Source: Acanthochromis polyacanthus (taxonomy: Eukaryota; Chordata; Actinopteri; Pomacentridae). Taken from it: DNA of 64,000 nucleotides. A program made the translations under genes and the position numbers. The notes under the pieces were generated by a model that saw only the letters and a list, made by a program, of their open reading frames with translations, was not told the origin of the DNA and did no database searches. This document shows positions 11,425-28,002 of this stretch, in pieces (within the stretch, counting starts at the first letter, position 1; each line of letters begins with the position of its first letter). The DNA is taken from the NCBI RefSeq assembly GCF_021347895.1, contig NC_067117.1, forward strand, positions 17,083,858-17,147,857, in the 5' to 3' direction.

Positions 11425-14321
11425 AGAGCACACTAAAGATTACTGATAATGTAGTAATGCTAAAATATGGTGAAATTATCTAAAGTGCTGCATTTTGTGA
11501 CTGGAGGAAAAAATACAAGTTCAAGCTGACATGTTGTTTCTATAATGTGCATTATGTGTCTTCAGCTTTCAGGCATCTGTCTTTTTGTTTGATTTGTTCG
11601 ATTCATGAATGCTTAAATGTTTATTGTTCAGATCTTAATGTCTTAATGTCAAGTTGTGTGTCGGTCATTTGGATGTGTTTCTCGGCAATAATGTGTTTTC
11701 ATTTTAAATGCAGCACCGCACTGACAAACTATATTTTACCCGCTGCCTCATTATGCCTCATTATCATGTAAACACATCTTTTTGTCTCTCTGTAATTAAT
11801 GCCCGAGTCTTTTTATTTTAATATAGATAAATATGTTGTTCTGGACTCCCTGCACTGTGAGAGACAACCATTTTTAGTGTTAAAGTCATCTTAAAGACAA
11901 ACGGCAGCACATCCCAAGGTTTACATAATAGCTAGTTTTATTTATTGGCTTGTTCAACAAAGATAATTGCTGCTTATAGCATTTTTTTCATTTGTATTCA
12001 CAAGATATAGTCACCTAAAAACAGAATGTACGATTAAAGTGAATACAGTAGGAAGAGCAACAGGGTTGTAACCACCTACTAAATAAATAAAGACACATTT
12101 GCTTGTACAAACACCTGTGTGCTTATCTGTCTTAAACAGCACTTAACAGCGATTATATCAGTTCACTGACTGGTGTATTTTATTTAACCAAGAACATGTA
12201 TGTAGGAAGCATTAGTTTGCATACTGCCCACTTAATAAAACTCTGAATCTTAGTTAATGTGTCCTAAATCATGTCAGCAAGCAGTGCAGCACCGACTGAC
12301 ATACGGGACAAAGGAGGAAACAGCAAAGAGGGAAACGGTGGGAATGAAAGATTAACCCTCTGAATCCCAGACTGTTTCTAGGTGGGTTAAATCATCAGGG
12401 GGCATCTCCAATTTGCTTGAAACCTTTTTTATTTTTCACAAAGTATGAAAATGTAAAATATCAGTGAAATTTAGCTCAATATGTCAAATACTTGGTGAGA
12501 TATTTGAAAAGCAAATTGCCCGTCAACCCATGTTGTTTTGCACGTTGAAATTTGAGGTTATTTGGATGACAATATCTCAGAACTGTTACAGATAAAAGCC
12601 TAAAAATTTTCCTGTTATTTGTCATCATGTTATTGTTTCAGAATCAGCAATATTGGATGAGTATATGGATGACTTGAAATATGAAAAAATGAAGGCATCA
12701 TGAAGTTCCATCTTTGACCACACATTGACAAAATAAAGATATTATATTAAATCAGTTCATGCCTTGACATATATTTAATGCATTTTTTTTTCCTTGTTCT
12801 TTCTCTTATTGTAGGATCTGGATCTGGATGGTTTACTTTGGGCAATTTTTTAAACAAAATACATTTGATTGTGATGCATTACTACAATTTGAAGCTTAGA
12901 TTTGGTTACTTTTCCTGATGGCACTAATTTTTCCTGTTTTTACACTTTCTAGTCTTGATCAGTGGTGAAATTTGGGTGGTTTTTTTTTTTTTTTTTTTTT
13001 TAAAAGACAACATGGCTTTCCAACTCACCAATGGGCTCTAAAATTCTGTTTTAACAAATTGATTTCGCCAATAAGTCATTTAAAATGTCAACAAACTGAA
13101 AATCCAAATGTCACATTGAAAAAAAACATATTTTTAGATGTCAAATCTACTTGTTTTGAACATAGAAAGATTACTGAATGCTGCTGGGAAATGTGAGTGA
13201 TTCTGAAATAAGCATGCCCATTTAAGTTTTATGACATGTTACTGAAATCTTATTCTAAAAAGTGCATTTATCTAATACCTGGTGTACTAATTATCAGATT
13301 TTCCAGCACTAACATATGGTACGAAGGTTACTGAGGGTAGAATCTCATTTATCACACTAGAACAGGTATTTATGTAGTGGTATAAAGCAACATCTAGTAG
13401 AAATACTTAAATAAAATTAAAGTTAATACTTTACATTAAATAAAATCTAAAAACTGAGTGACTGTCCTTGTTTTTTTTCATCATTGTTCATCAATGAAGC
13501 TCCACTACAAGCTGAGCTGATCATAATTATCTAAGAAATCTTATAGAAAATTCTGCACAGGCACATGTGTGTTAGTTATAACAAAAGCTGTCAAAATAAG
13601 AAAAACATTGTGTAGCTGATTTTGTACGCAGATCCACATTTTAAAATAATTTGATGAGCAGTGCTTAATAAAAGCATTCATGAGGCTCACATTGAGCTAA
13701 ATGTTACTGGAGTCAGTACACAGTATCAATTCATTATTCAACCAGGCAATATACTGAACTGACAAGTGCAGTGTTGCAATAGTGCGACTGCTCTTTACAT
13801 GTGTGTGTTCTGAGGTGACGAGGAGTGAAATAGATCCAAAAATTATAATCATACTCATCACAGCATCGAGCTCAGGCCCCTGCGATTGTCTCCAATGAGT
13901 TGAGGCCGGCTGAGCAGTGGCATTAGCTGCAGGTTCTCCCCTCTTCAAATTAAAAGTCCCAGCTGCTTCTCACCCTCAATGATCCCTCTCGCTTTCTTCA
14001 CACAAGCTGGATCACACCCAAACGCCCCCCTGAGAGGGTTCAAGTGTTGGTGTGTGTTGGTTTTTCTGGTTGTTGTGGAAAAGTTGTGACATAAGGGGTA
14101 TTAGGTGATGCTTACGCTTCTGCTGACAAATGGATGTCTGCAGCTGTGGCTTTGAGCTGGACGGCTTGAGAATCCACATCTCTCACATTCAAAGAGTAAA
14201 CTGTTGTAATGGTCATATTCTGTGGGTTGTAGTAAGGATATACTTTGATTCTATATTTCACTTTATTTAACCATTATACTATATAACACACAAAAGTTTA
14301 GAGAGAAATAATGGGTGTATG

Positions 14322-14371
<50 letters not shown>

Positions 14372-16380
14372 TATGGGAAGAAATGCAAAAATATCGAAGT
14401 TCACAGTTCATTCTTTATCTTAGACAAATCCATTAAAGTCCAATTATTGTCTATTCTTGAACTTTCTGCCATATTACAGTTTAAATTTCAGTTTGATTTA
14501 TGATTTAATCATTCCATATGACTGACGGATTTACAACAGTCCTGAAACGGCCATGCAGAGGCACCTTTAGGATCAGACATCTTTAGACTTTCATTTGCAC
14601 CATTTTCAAGTCATGTGAATGCATGTGAGACACGGTGCTCTACAAAACAGTTTCGATTAGATCAAAATAAGGAAATAAGTGCTGGTTCAGTTCTAATTCA
14701 GCATTGTTATAATGTTTATCTTCAGCAGTAGGAATAAAACTGTTTCACTGAAGAAGAAGAATCCCTCCACAAAATAATGGTGTTAATGAATCATTTGTTA
14801 GATTGTATGTTGTCAGTACTTTGTTCAGTTTTGAAAACTGCCCAACTCTGGTTTCTGCTTCTGTTGTGTAATAGTGACTCCATTTCAACTGTAACAAATT
14901 TAAAATGTGACAACTTGTATGTCTGTGTCAAACTGATCTTCTCCTGTAACTCTTTAGGTCTCTCATCTGTCTGTTGTCCTCCTCATCTTCTCTTCTCTAA
15001 TCATATCAGAGATGTAGTCTGCATATCCCAGAAATCTAACCAACTCTCTCAGTTACTGATGTGTTAATTTGATCATACACACACTATTTATCAGGGGGTT
15101 TTTTTGCATTATTTGAATACATAAAACAACATCAGATTACAAAAAGGAAAAGCACTAATGTACTATTCCATTGTCGTTTTGATAGATATATCTTTTACTA
15201 ACGATTATGATTTGAATGACAGATGAACAGATTTTTCTTCTCAATGGAATTTTTCTTTTCAGAGATCTGTTTCTATTCATAAACCATTGGGGACTTGAAT
15301 GCCCAGGTTTAATGACACCCATGGGAGCGTGTCTCATCATTAAGTGTTTCCAAGGTCAAGAATGAAGTACGTCTCAAGAAGTCATTAAAATAAATTCAAT
15401 GGCAAATTGGCAAACTCTATCTGCTGATGGAGGCGTAGTGATATGACTGAGAGCCCCTGAACATCCCCCTCTAAACAGTAGTGTTAGCAGCACCCAAACA
15501 AAAGCCTGCTTGCAACATAAAACATCAACTTTTTTTGGATTTAGATTAGTTGCAAACATTGTTTTGATGAAATAATGATGCTGGTCATGACACCAACTTA
15601 ACACTTTGTGTAATTTATTTAAACTGCATTTTCTACATGAATTGATTGAAAACAAAATTCAAGTTGTGGTCAATTAATTAAACTGGTTTGATAACTTGAT
15701 TGTCCGCCATTTTGAGTTCAGGATTTCAAGGCATTAAAAAAAATAAGAACTTGTGTTCCTGCTCCTAATTATTCAACAACTGTTAACTTAAAATATCATT
15801 AACTGTAGAAGAAAGACTAATTCCCCTTTATCAGTACAGTTTGTCAGTTAATTCTATTTTGTGCTTTATAGATGGTTTTATAATTGAACTAATGTAAACT
15901 GCTTTGTTAATTTATTTTTGAGCCTAAACATTTGTCATTTCCCTATTATCAGATTTTTTATTTATTTTTTGCTAATTTTCAATGTTTTTTTTCAAAGTGT
16001 GTATGTAAGCAAAAGTAAAAAAAAAAATCCTAAATACAGATAAGTTAAACTTGGTTGTAAAGTATTTACAACTAAGTAAGTATTTGTAGTTTGTTTTCTT
16101 TATGTCTCAATTTGTATCTCATTTTACATTGAGCGGTTCTAAGAGATACTTTTGTGGGTCAGAATACGGGACTTTGTGTGTGTGTGTCACATATATAAAG
16201 TTTATATGAAGTGGCTGTTTAATATGCTCTCACTTTCCTCAGGAGTGTAGTTGATGGATAGCACAGGGGTTGACACAGTTTCTCTCCATTTACTGAGAAC
16301 AAAAGCCTGTTTAATGAGAACCCCTCCAGGTGTGTCCCGGTGAACACTCCTCCTGTCACAATATCTTCATTTCCAGTCAG
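11425..16380. other. intergenic region dgka-nr4a1
   Basis: AT-rich, no convincing exon or RNA gene on either strand. It contains a poly(T) run (about 12979-13002), the TA/CA microsatellite at 14317-14370 and scattered AATAAA words. No intact mobile element is visible. Confidence 0.6.
14317..14370. repeat. (TA)n followed by (CA)5 microsatellite
   Basis: A run of about 16 TA units passes directly into ACACACACAC. The overlapping reading frame rich in Tyr/Ile is an artefact of the repeat. Confidence 0.9.
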
Positions 16381-16406
16381 AAAAAGTCCGCACCTCCAAA
16401 CTTCGG

Positions 16407-16640
16407 TTATTTTTAGCAATTTTTTCATCCAGCAATAGCCCCACGTGAGCCTCTGTCGTTATATTTAGCACGCACGCTCCCTCGGCTCTTGCGTCAATGG
16501 AATTCCGTGCGTGCGTCACACGGAAGAACGTCTGCGTCGAACGCGCCGCTGATTGGCCCGCGACCCGGAACGTTCCACCGCCCCGCTCACCAAATATGGT
16601 CACGACCCGCCTTTTTGTCGACGCAGCCAAAATAAAACAA
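16407..16640 (+). promoter_or_regulatory. nr4a1 core promoter with MEF2, AP1-like, CCAAT and CArG words
   Basis: GC-rich island just upstream of the non-coding first exon. Visible words: MEF2-type TTATTTTTAG (16407-16416) and TTATATTTAG (16459-16468); E-box CACGTG (16442-16447); TGCGTCA twice (16490-16496, 16512-16518) and TGCGTCG once (16533-16539); inverted CCAAT (ATTGG, 16552-16556); CArG box CCAAATATGG (16590-16599). Mammalian Nur77 promoters are known to use TGCGTCA (NAP) elements, MEF2 sites and SRE-like sites, so the content fits the gene. There is no strong TATA box, and the start site is inferred to lie around 16640-16680. Confidence 0.75.
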
Positions 16641-16787
16641 GAGAGTATGGAGCCGACGGTGTGTGTGTGTGACAGTGTGTTTGAATGAGTGTGTGTGCTG
16701 ACAGGAGCTGGCAGAGGTGACATTCATCTATTTCTCCGGTTTGGAATAAATGAAAACCTTCCAGTTCGGGATATTTACATGAACCAG
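16641..16787 (+). other. nr4a1: nr4a1 non-coding first exon (5' UTR)
   Basis: Ends at a strong donor, GAACCAG|GTGAGT (intron from 16788). The next acceptor is CCTAG at 18190-18194, so intron 1 is about 1.4 kb and the coding part starts two bases into exon 2. The 5' end is not determined. Confidence 0.6.
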
Positions 16788-17665
16788 GTGAGTTTAAGTG
16801 GAGTGTTTGTTTATTCAGATGTCACATTAATGCTGGGGAGAGATGTGCTTAATTTTATTGTTTCTTTTTAACTACTTCTAATTTCATATGATGAGACTAG
16901 CAGAGCTGCTGACAGTGAATAAATCATTTATTATTTTTTAAAAAAATTAGTTCTTCAATGTAAAACTGTTTTAAAAGGTGGCATATGTGCTTTAGCCTTC
17001 TTCTGAGGGAAGCAGTCAGAGCTACAGACTCAGCTGCAAGTTTGCTAGATGCACTTGGCCAAGTGATTCAGCAGCAAAGCAAAAAGCAAACAAAAAACTT
17101 TTTATATTAACTTGATAATGTTCAGTGTCAGTTTGATTTAACTAATCTTTATGAAACAAACATTAGCTAGTGGTGCCTACAAGCTCAGAAACTGACCTCA
17201 CAACTGGACATACATTCCTGCAATTCTTATTATATGGTGAATCATTTTATCATAGTAGTACATTTTGTCAGTGTGTTGCTTGTTGTGGGTCTCCTACTGC
17301 AACTATGCTCTGAGCACTTTCCTGCAAATCTCACAAGTCCATGCAAGTTTAATCATCTGTTTGCGCTTACGTCAGTGTGTTTTCTTATTATTGCCTTGCA
17401 TGATATAACATGTTGCACTGCATGTTTTATGTCTGTCACCACCATCATACGAGAAGATGTATAGAGTAGGGTGTATTTATAGGACAAAAGAAAGAGTGTT
17501 GCTGCAGCTGTGTGGTTTTTGGAGAGCAGCTGTAAGTTTACAGTTAAGTTTGAACAGTTTTTGAACAGTGATCAGACAATCTCGTGAGGTGTGCTTCGCT
17601 TCTGTTTTGACAAACCTATAATATAAAGAAGTTAACACACTTGTGGATACACGCCCATTCAGCCA

Positions 17666-17701
17666 GCCATGCACACACACACACACACACGCACGCACGC
17701 A
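17666..17701. repeat. (CA)n/(CGCA)n microsatellite in nr4a1 intron 1
   Basis: Run of CA units changing to CGCA units. The rest of this intron shows no further feature. Confidence 0.85.
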
Positions 17702-18196
17702 GACAGGCTTTGCCACCTTTCCCATTTCAGCTGGCGTTCAGCCCACCCTGAAATACAATCTGCAACATTCTCTGATACAGTGCCTGTGAAAGAGGGTTGC
17801 CCTCCGCTGAAGGAGGTTTTCAGAGCATTAACAGCAAGTAACACAATATCTGACAATATGTGACTGCTGCTCTGGACCACCTTCTGCATTTTCTAAAGAG
17901 GACTGATAGGCCCTGAAGCTGGCGAAATGTCATGCTGGGGAAATGAGACATTCAAGACGTTAATGTTTGCTTCTCTTTGAATGGTTACGGAGGAGGGATT
18001 AGAGCATGCCAGACTAAATGATATAAGCAGTATCTAATCTACTAATTAATCTTGCTTTTACTTCAAAAAGTGAATCCTTGGTTGCACTGATTTGAAAATG
18101 CATTTCTGGAGAATTTTATGTATTATTGAAGACAATATTTATCTTGCGCACATTTCTTGTCAGTAATGGTAAACGCTGGTGTCTTCTGTCCTAGCG

Positions 18197-21094
<2,898 letters not shown>

Positions 21095-21948
21095 AAAACC
21101 AATGCGTTGTTTGTAAAAATAAGAGACACAAAGGAGGCGGAAAGCACATAATGAGGTTTTTATCAATGAACTCTACGTCTGGACCTCCTTGTAGCACACT
21201 GATCAGTGTCCTACCATGTGTCATTCAAGAGACCATTGCTTTTTTTTTTATCAAGTTTTCAAGTTCAATATGGTACCTGTGTGAGTACTATGAAATAATT
21301 ACTTCAGAGCTAAACTGACATCGATACTTCAGGACACTGTTTATATATTTTTTGTGTGCATTTGTAAATGACTTTATTGCTGTGCTTGAAATGTGAATGT
21401 TTTCCTGCTTTGCAGCTTGTAAGACATGGATATTTGGGTAGATGCAATGTCGTGTTAAACTCAGAAACACACTAATTTCTTAAAAAGCATGTTTTCATTT
21501 TGTGCTTTATGACCCCACTCTGAAGCTGAGATAGTTTATAGGCAGAATCACTCGTCCAGTTTGTTAAAAAGAGTTGTGCAGTCCTACTTTTTAGTGGAGA
21601 AATATTTACTGATATCTTCACAAAGTATAGTTGTAGTCCTAATTGTGCTCCTGTGGAAGGTCTTGGACCAAAGTTTACCAAAGTTTTTATTTTGATACTA
21701 AAAGTTAAGCACCTCATTGCCTTAAGCTAAGAAGAATCGTCTCCCTGTAAAAGCTAATGCTGGCAGAACTCCTGTTAAACTGCATGTAACAACATGTTAC
21801 TGTGCTTAAGAATGAAAATGGATTTGCTGAATGAAAATACAAGGTGCCTTTTATAAAGCCTCAGTCCATGCGCTACAGTAAGTGACACTAAGTGAATTTT
21901 CATTCCAAACATCACATAAAGCATCACGAGAGTTTAAACTCAACTGAG
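21095..21948 (+). other. nr4a1 3' UTR
   Basis: AT-rich sequence after the stop with no open frame of note. No AATAAA is seen before the MITE at 21951. An ATTAAA occurs at 23035-23040, so the true mRNA end is unclear and the transcript may run through the MITE. Confidence 0.5.
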
Positions 21949-21950
21949 TA

Positions 21951-22462
21951 CAGGGGGTCCTCGACTTACGTCGGACTTCTGTTCCTACGGTGTATGTTGA
22001 TTTTTGCCCTAAGTTGGAACACCAGTGAAAATGTAAACAAAGGCATTACATGCATTACGATATATCAGTTTACATATTTGTACAACTACAGTGATGACAA
22101 ACAGTCATTAGCTCACACTGAAACACAACTCGATAGGAAAATACCTACAAAATGTAAATTGAAAGTCTGACTTATGCTTGGTAGCCATAATGAAGTCAGC
22201 GAATGCAGCATAATCCAATGTGGCAGCAAATGTAAACAAAGCAGTCTTACAACACTGCGTGACTACTGTACATACAGTATTCTTCTGTTCCGTTCACCAC
22301 GTGACCACATATTTATCTGCTCCACTCACCAACTAGCTCCACTGAACCAGTTCTGACGTAACAACAAAGCGCCGTACTTCAAACCAAGGACCGATCCATT
22401 ATCAGTTCCATATAATGACGAAATGACATAAGTCGAGGACGTTGCAAACCGAGGACCTCCTG
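21951..22462. mobile_element. MITE with Tc1/mariner-type ends, TA target duplication
   Basis: Left end CAGGGGGTCCTCG (21951-21963) and right end CGAGGACCTCCTG (22450-22462) are inverted repeats with one mismatch. Both are flanked by TA (21949-21950 and 22463-22464), the target duplication expected for Tc1/mariner. Imperfect inverted similarity continues inward (CTCGACTTAYGTC occurs near both ends). The 512-bp interior has no transposase frame, so it is non-autonomous. It lies in or just beyond the nr4a1 3' UTR. Confidence 0.8.
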
Positions 22463-24389
22463 TAATATGATTTCAGGTCTGTCGCACCTTTTGATACAAA
22501 GTGCCTGTGATGCTTCAAAGCAGTGAAAGTTACTGTGCAGCCATCTAGTTCAATTACATTAAGTCTAAGCACATTTCAGAGTGTCCTTGTATCAGTAATT
22601 AGACACAGCCTACCCTCTCTATGATTTCTGTACATGTACACCACAAAACACTTGAGAATTCAAATACAAACGGCGGCATCTTGTTTGACATCAGCTGCTC
22701 TTGTCTTTGGCTGCAGATGTGTGTTGAACCTCATTCTCCTCCTGTCTTCCACATCTTTCTGAATTGTGCAGTTTTGTTTCTTTTTATATTCATTGGATTT
22801 GTTTTTTATTTCAATTTCAAAACGAGATACAGGAAATTTCTTAAGGAATCACAGTGTAATGTGATGATGAGATGAGCAGCTAAGAGCGCTTCAAATGGTG
22901 CTCATACAGTATGAACAAGAGTTCTTTCTCCTACTGTCTCTGTTTTGTGTGGAATATGTGTGTGCACATTCAAAAATACTGCCGGGCCTTTTGTAAAATG
23001 GTGCAAAAATGCTTAAAAGCAGAAAATACTTGATATTAAATCTTTTGGAAAATACACCACAAGTGACTTCGTTTAAAAGTTGGAAAAGTTGTGATTGTAT
23101 GTTACGTGGGCATTGTCAGGCTGCAGTTGAGTATGTTTTTGGTTTATGTCTGGTTGCAGTTGTGAAAGATGAAAATTCATGTAGCAGTTTCTCTTTATTT
23201 GTTGGATATTTCAAGTGTTGATAGTTGTTTTGCCATTATACAAGTTGAAACTTGTGAAAAGATGGCAGTTAAATATGAAATCATCAAAATACATATTGAA
23301 AAAGCTAAGTAAATTTCTGAAAACAGATGAAAACTGCAGTTTTTAGTAGATGCTATTCAAACAAGCAGCAATTATTGCATTAAATTGTTACACTGGGGTG
23401 TATTTCCAACAGTAGCACAGTGTATGTGGGACTCAATCAAATAGAAAAAAACTTTACATCACTTTACTGAGCTGTGATCTTGGTGATTTCTTAACAGTTA
23501 AAGGTGCAAGCTTTAAAGTTTGTTGATATTTAGTTAGTTAGCATATTTACATATTTAGCACATGTCAGGTATTTAGATTTGCCGAATCTAAATCTCAGTC
23601 TGTCACTGCGTCCCTTTTTGTTTTTTCACATTTCCTCTTATAGGCATCGTTAAGTGACAATTTAGTTTGGATTATCTGTTGACTTTACATATACAGCATG
23701 TGCACAAAGTAATGGTGAGGAAAATGCTTTTGGTCATCTGCTCTGAAATTTTTTACAGTTTCAGCATGTCATACTTTTGAACATAATTTTTTTTGCATGC
23801 ATTGATTTCTTTCTGGGTCTTTTATAAATGCAGTAAATATTTAAGCACCCCGAAAAATTCTGTATCGAGAATCACCAGACCTGTCCTTTAAATCCAATCA
23901 AATCACATCAAGATTACTCATGCAGCACTTTCTAAAAACAATCTGAGGTGACCAAATAGCTGGACAGATTATAAGACAGGCAGCAACAGAAATATGTGCA
24001 AAAAGCATGACAGGACTTGTAAAATCAATTTGTAAAACACAAGTAAAATGAATACAAAATGCAAACACATAAAATTAAGAAAAATTCAATGTCAGTTTCT
24101 AAAATCAGACAAATATGAAATACTAAATGTTAAAAGCAATCAAAAACCATTGAAAACTTGTAGAAGTTCAAGTTTTTCTTTTAAATGTCAGTGGAGGAGG
24201 TGTTACTGCAAAAGCATGATGTCCCTTTACCCACCAGCTCTGATTGTGAAATAGTAAAAAGCAGTTGTTCTGAGGATCTAAGAGGCTTTACGTCTCTAAC
24301 CTGCTGTCCAGTCAGTGGATGCAGTACAGGAAACAGAAGCTTTATTTAAGGGCTCACTGCGCTGCTGCCTGTTACATATTAATGACGTG

Positions 24390-25592
24390 ATGAAAAGTGA
24401 CCAAACAGAGACCTTTTCACTGAGTCGGTGTTATTTTGTCGCACATGGCGTTAATATTGGCAACATCCTTGACCAGAGCAAGACGACACCGGGCAGCTCT
24501 CAGTCACAGCAGACTGTAGCAACGAGTGCATTCAGCCGCTCGACACCCGATCTGTACACCACGTACCGGTCATCCGGATTTTGGCGTTGGCAGACAGAGT
24601 GGAAAAAAGGGACAAGGGGAGAAAAGAGGAGGAGGTAATATGAAAGCTAGCTTGATTTGATGTGTTCATTATGTTACCAAATGGATAGCATGCTCCCCAA
24701 GTTAGAAAGGAAAGGAATATCAGACGAGTCCAGTTTCATAATTTAGATGAATGCGGACGCTCAGAGAGTTCATTAGGTTAGATCTAAAAGCTTCTTTTTA
24801 TCTGGTGGCGTTGCTATCTTGCGTGTTAATCCCTTTTGACTTTCGGCGTCGCTTTTTATTGTTTATGGTGCCGTATCCATGACAGGTCAAGCATGTTGCC
24901 CCCTTCTTGTTGCCCAAACCCAAACTCAAAATACATCCCCCTGTCAATATATCTCATGTTTGAACTTGTGATGTTTCTTGACACCATCTTTTTCCAAAAG
25001 TGGAACGCTACCATCTGGAGCTGCCATTGGCTCCTTAACTTTTGACCTGACACGCAACACTCCGCATACAGGAGCAAACTGTAGCCTTACACCCGTCACA
25101 CATCTGAGAGGTTCTACCAAGTAATTTGTGGCTCCCTGTCACAGTGATCTGTTGTAGAAACATGCTGAATTCTATGTTTTACGCTTTGCTTTTGCACCAT
25201 CTGCTGCTATAGAGGAACACTTTGAGAACACGTGAAGCAGAGAAATGTATTCTGATTCATCACAGCGTGTAGCTTTGCTGGATTCTGTCGCATGAATTAT
25301 TCTCAACAAAAATCTGTTGGTATATTAACTGAAGTGCTTAAAGTGGCAGTTATGAAGGTTTTTAAATTTAAATACATTTCTTTAAAGTCCGTATCTATTG
25401 CAAAATGAGGTAACATAATGGTGACTGAGCCAGTGACCTTCCTCTTCCTACAGCCGGGGCACAAACGGGCAAAAACTGAGAACCTTATCTGTTAAATGGA
25501 GGGGAAGAGATTTGCTGATGGGAGGAGGCTTCACATTAACCAAACATGGATCTGTCACAGCCATCAAGGTTTATTGTGCTATTCATGATGAG
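24390..25592 (+). other. two possible orphan exons with compatible phase
   Basis: Segment A, from an ATG at 24390 to 24634, is open and ends at a GT donor (AGGAG|GTAATA) leaving two bases of a codon. Segment B (25454-25592) follows a TCTTCCTACAG acceptor. It is open only in the frame that needs two incoming bases, and it ends at a consensus donor ATGAG|GTAAGC in phase 0. Joined they encode about 128 codons, rich in Ser/Thr then Gly/Lys, with no domain I recognise. Phase agreement by chance is about one in three, so this is a weak candidate: a novel gene, a lncRNA or coincidence. Confidence 0.2.
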
Positions 25593-26628
25593 GTAAGCTA
25601 CCACATTTTCTGTGGCTTTCACCTCCCCTTCTGATACCTATGTGTTATGATTTTCAAAATCCCCTTCCCTATGAGAAACAGCAACAACCACCGCAGCAGC
25701 AACCTACCACATTTAAAATGTCCTAGCCTCGCAAGGCTACCTCTACCCCCTATAAATGAGCCATTTTAATTGCAGTGCTCGCTTTCCTGCATGCAGATGC
25801 ACCACCAAGACAATTCTTCTCATCACTGTCCATCACAATGATACCGAGGTGCAGTCAGATCATTTTATGCTGCAGAATGGACTGAGTAATGAGGAAGTAA
25901 CATTGTCACAGAGAAAAAAAAAATACTGGTAAATGATACCTGCTGACTGCTCTGCTGTAAATTAAGCATATTTATGATATTCAGTGATGTATTCATCAGT
26001 TAATTTTGCACAATTGCTTGACATCAGGACTAACCATGGCATGTTTATATATGACGTGGTTGAAGGAGCTGTTTTCGCTGCTGCTGCTCCAACTGAGTGG
26101 AGTTTAAATGGTGTACAGACTATCCTTTCTCAGGACAGAATATGCTGGTGTGGTAATGTGCATGTTCATCTACTAATGTAAACACAACGTACAGGTGGGG
26201 CTGATGGGGATGACTTTAGTTTCTAGGTATTGCACAAATTATGAACTATAAAATCTTAAAAACTTTTAACAGCTAATGTAACTCATCTTTTTTGCATATC
26301 AGTCCATTTAATATCAATGTAGTCTTCTCTCAGAATCCCAAATGTGAACTTCATTGTGGTGATAAATATAAATGTGACACAAACAGGGTGCATTTTTCAG
26401 TGTTATGAAGTTTTTGACATTTGAAGTGTGTTTTGCCGTTAATGTTAACCTTCTTTCACTCTACAAAGATGTTGAAATGTCAGACCTTTGATTATTCTAC
26501 TAATGTATCACATTTTTCTACTGTACATGTATACACTAATAAAGCAAAATTAGACTTTTATTATTTTTATATTTAGCAGAAATATTACAATCAACAAATT
26601 CTTCCGTCATATGAGAAATAGGTTTGTT

Positions 26629-26660
26629 TTTGTGTGTGTGGGTGTGTGTGTGTGTGTGTG
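26629..26660. repeat. (TG)n microsatellite
   Basis: Near-perfect TG run interrupted once by GG. Confidence 0.85.
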
Positions 26661-27998
26661 TTTCTGAGTGCAGCTGATTGCTGTGGATGATATTGTTCCA
26701 GTGGGAGGAAAGCTAATAGGTTTGTTTGTGAGGATGCTGCACCTGTCGTTTATTGATGGACTGAGCTGTAAATAACTACGTGAAGCTGTTTTAGTGCTCT
26801 GAGGAGGCTTCTGTGTTTCATTGCACATCCTTCTTTCTTGTCTATACCTTTTTTTGCACACACGCCTACACACAGGTGCACATATCCCTCTCTTATTTAT
26901 TCTCCAGAGCGTTTCGCCACAGTGCAGAATCCCTCAAAACGCCTCTGATTACGACAAAAATAGCTGCTCTGAGAGGAGTTGTAGACTAGTATGTATATTT
27001 GTGCCACAGTATTAGGATGTGTGTGGGTGTGTTGTCGACTGTGGAAAACCCTCTGTGAATGTATTTATAGCAGGCCATTGTTGAGCCCATAGAAACCTCT
27101 GTAATTGGATCTGCTCTCTCTCACTGAGAGTGTCCGGTGATAAATGAGTTGGCAGACGTCATTGCTCATGCCATCCCTGTGATAACTGTGCGCCTCACAT
27201 CACTGTCCTAAGCTCTAAGTCCTAGCAGGATTAAATTCATAAGTGAATACTGAGCCGGGCGAATTAACGTTGTGAAGCATGTGAAAAGAAGAGATGCTGG
27301 AAACCTGTGTGCTCTGAGTTGTTGTTGTGTCCTTGAGTATTAACTCTGTTGGATGGAGACTCGTAAAGGTGAAGACTGATGCAGTACTTCAGAAGTAATA
27401 CACTTAAATTAATGGTTATATTGTGTTTATTTTAACACAGGACAAGTAAAGTTTTGTTGTAAACAGAATTATAGTGTCTCTTTTACGATGCCTGAAGGAA
27501 AATGGAAACTACTTGCATACATCATAAACAGAAGCAGCATTTTTAAAATTCTTCTGCTTATCAACCATCAACCTTTAGTGAGAGCACGTTTGATGTATTA
27601 AATGTTATGGTAATTTATTGCAATGATAAAAATCGCATTTGCAAATGTGTTGGATAGAGAAAGACAAATGAAGATGCTTCAAGCCACGCAGGAAGGAGAA
27701 AGAAAGACTTGAAGAATAAGAACACATCATTACCAAATTATAAACTAGAGGCATGTTTTATTACTTCATGGGCTTTTAAACACTAAATCTGCAAGATGTG
27801 AATATATAGGAGAGCAAAGTTGATTGTAAAAACAAACACAAAAATGTGTGTGTGTGTCTCACTATGTTGGAAACTTCTCTCTGCTCAGCCGGAGAATATG
27901 AGAATGTTACAATTATAAAACAAGATTGACAGGATGGATAGTGTTGCACTGGCAGATGACAGTTCCTGGCTGCCTGCCTGGAAGTTATTCATGGCGCG

Positions 27999-28002
27999 CA
28001 CA

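Larger units (their letters stand above)
22465..27998. other. intergenic region, mostly featureless
   Basis: No recognised gene. Contents worth noting are two splice-bounded open segments at 24390-24634 and 25454-25592 (listed separately) and the TG microsatellite at 26629-26660. The remainder is AT-rich with no repeat family I can name. Confidence 0.5.

Noticed and set aside
16367..16723. 118-residue minus-strand frame over the nr4a1 promoter
   Set aside because: CpG-rich promoter sequence and TG repeats keep it open; no protein-like features.
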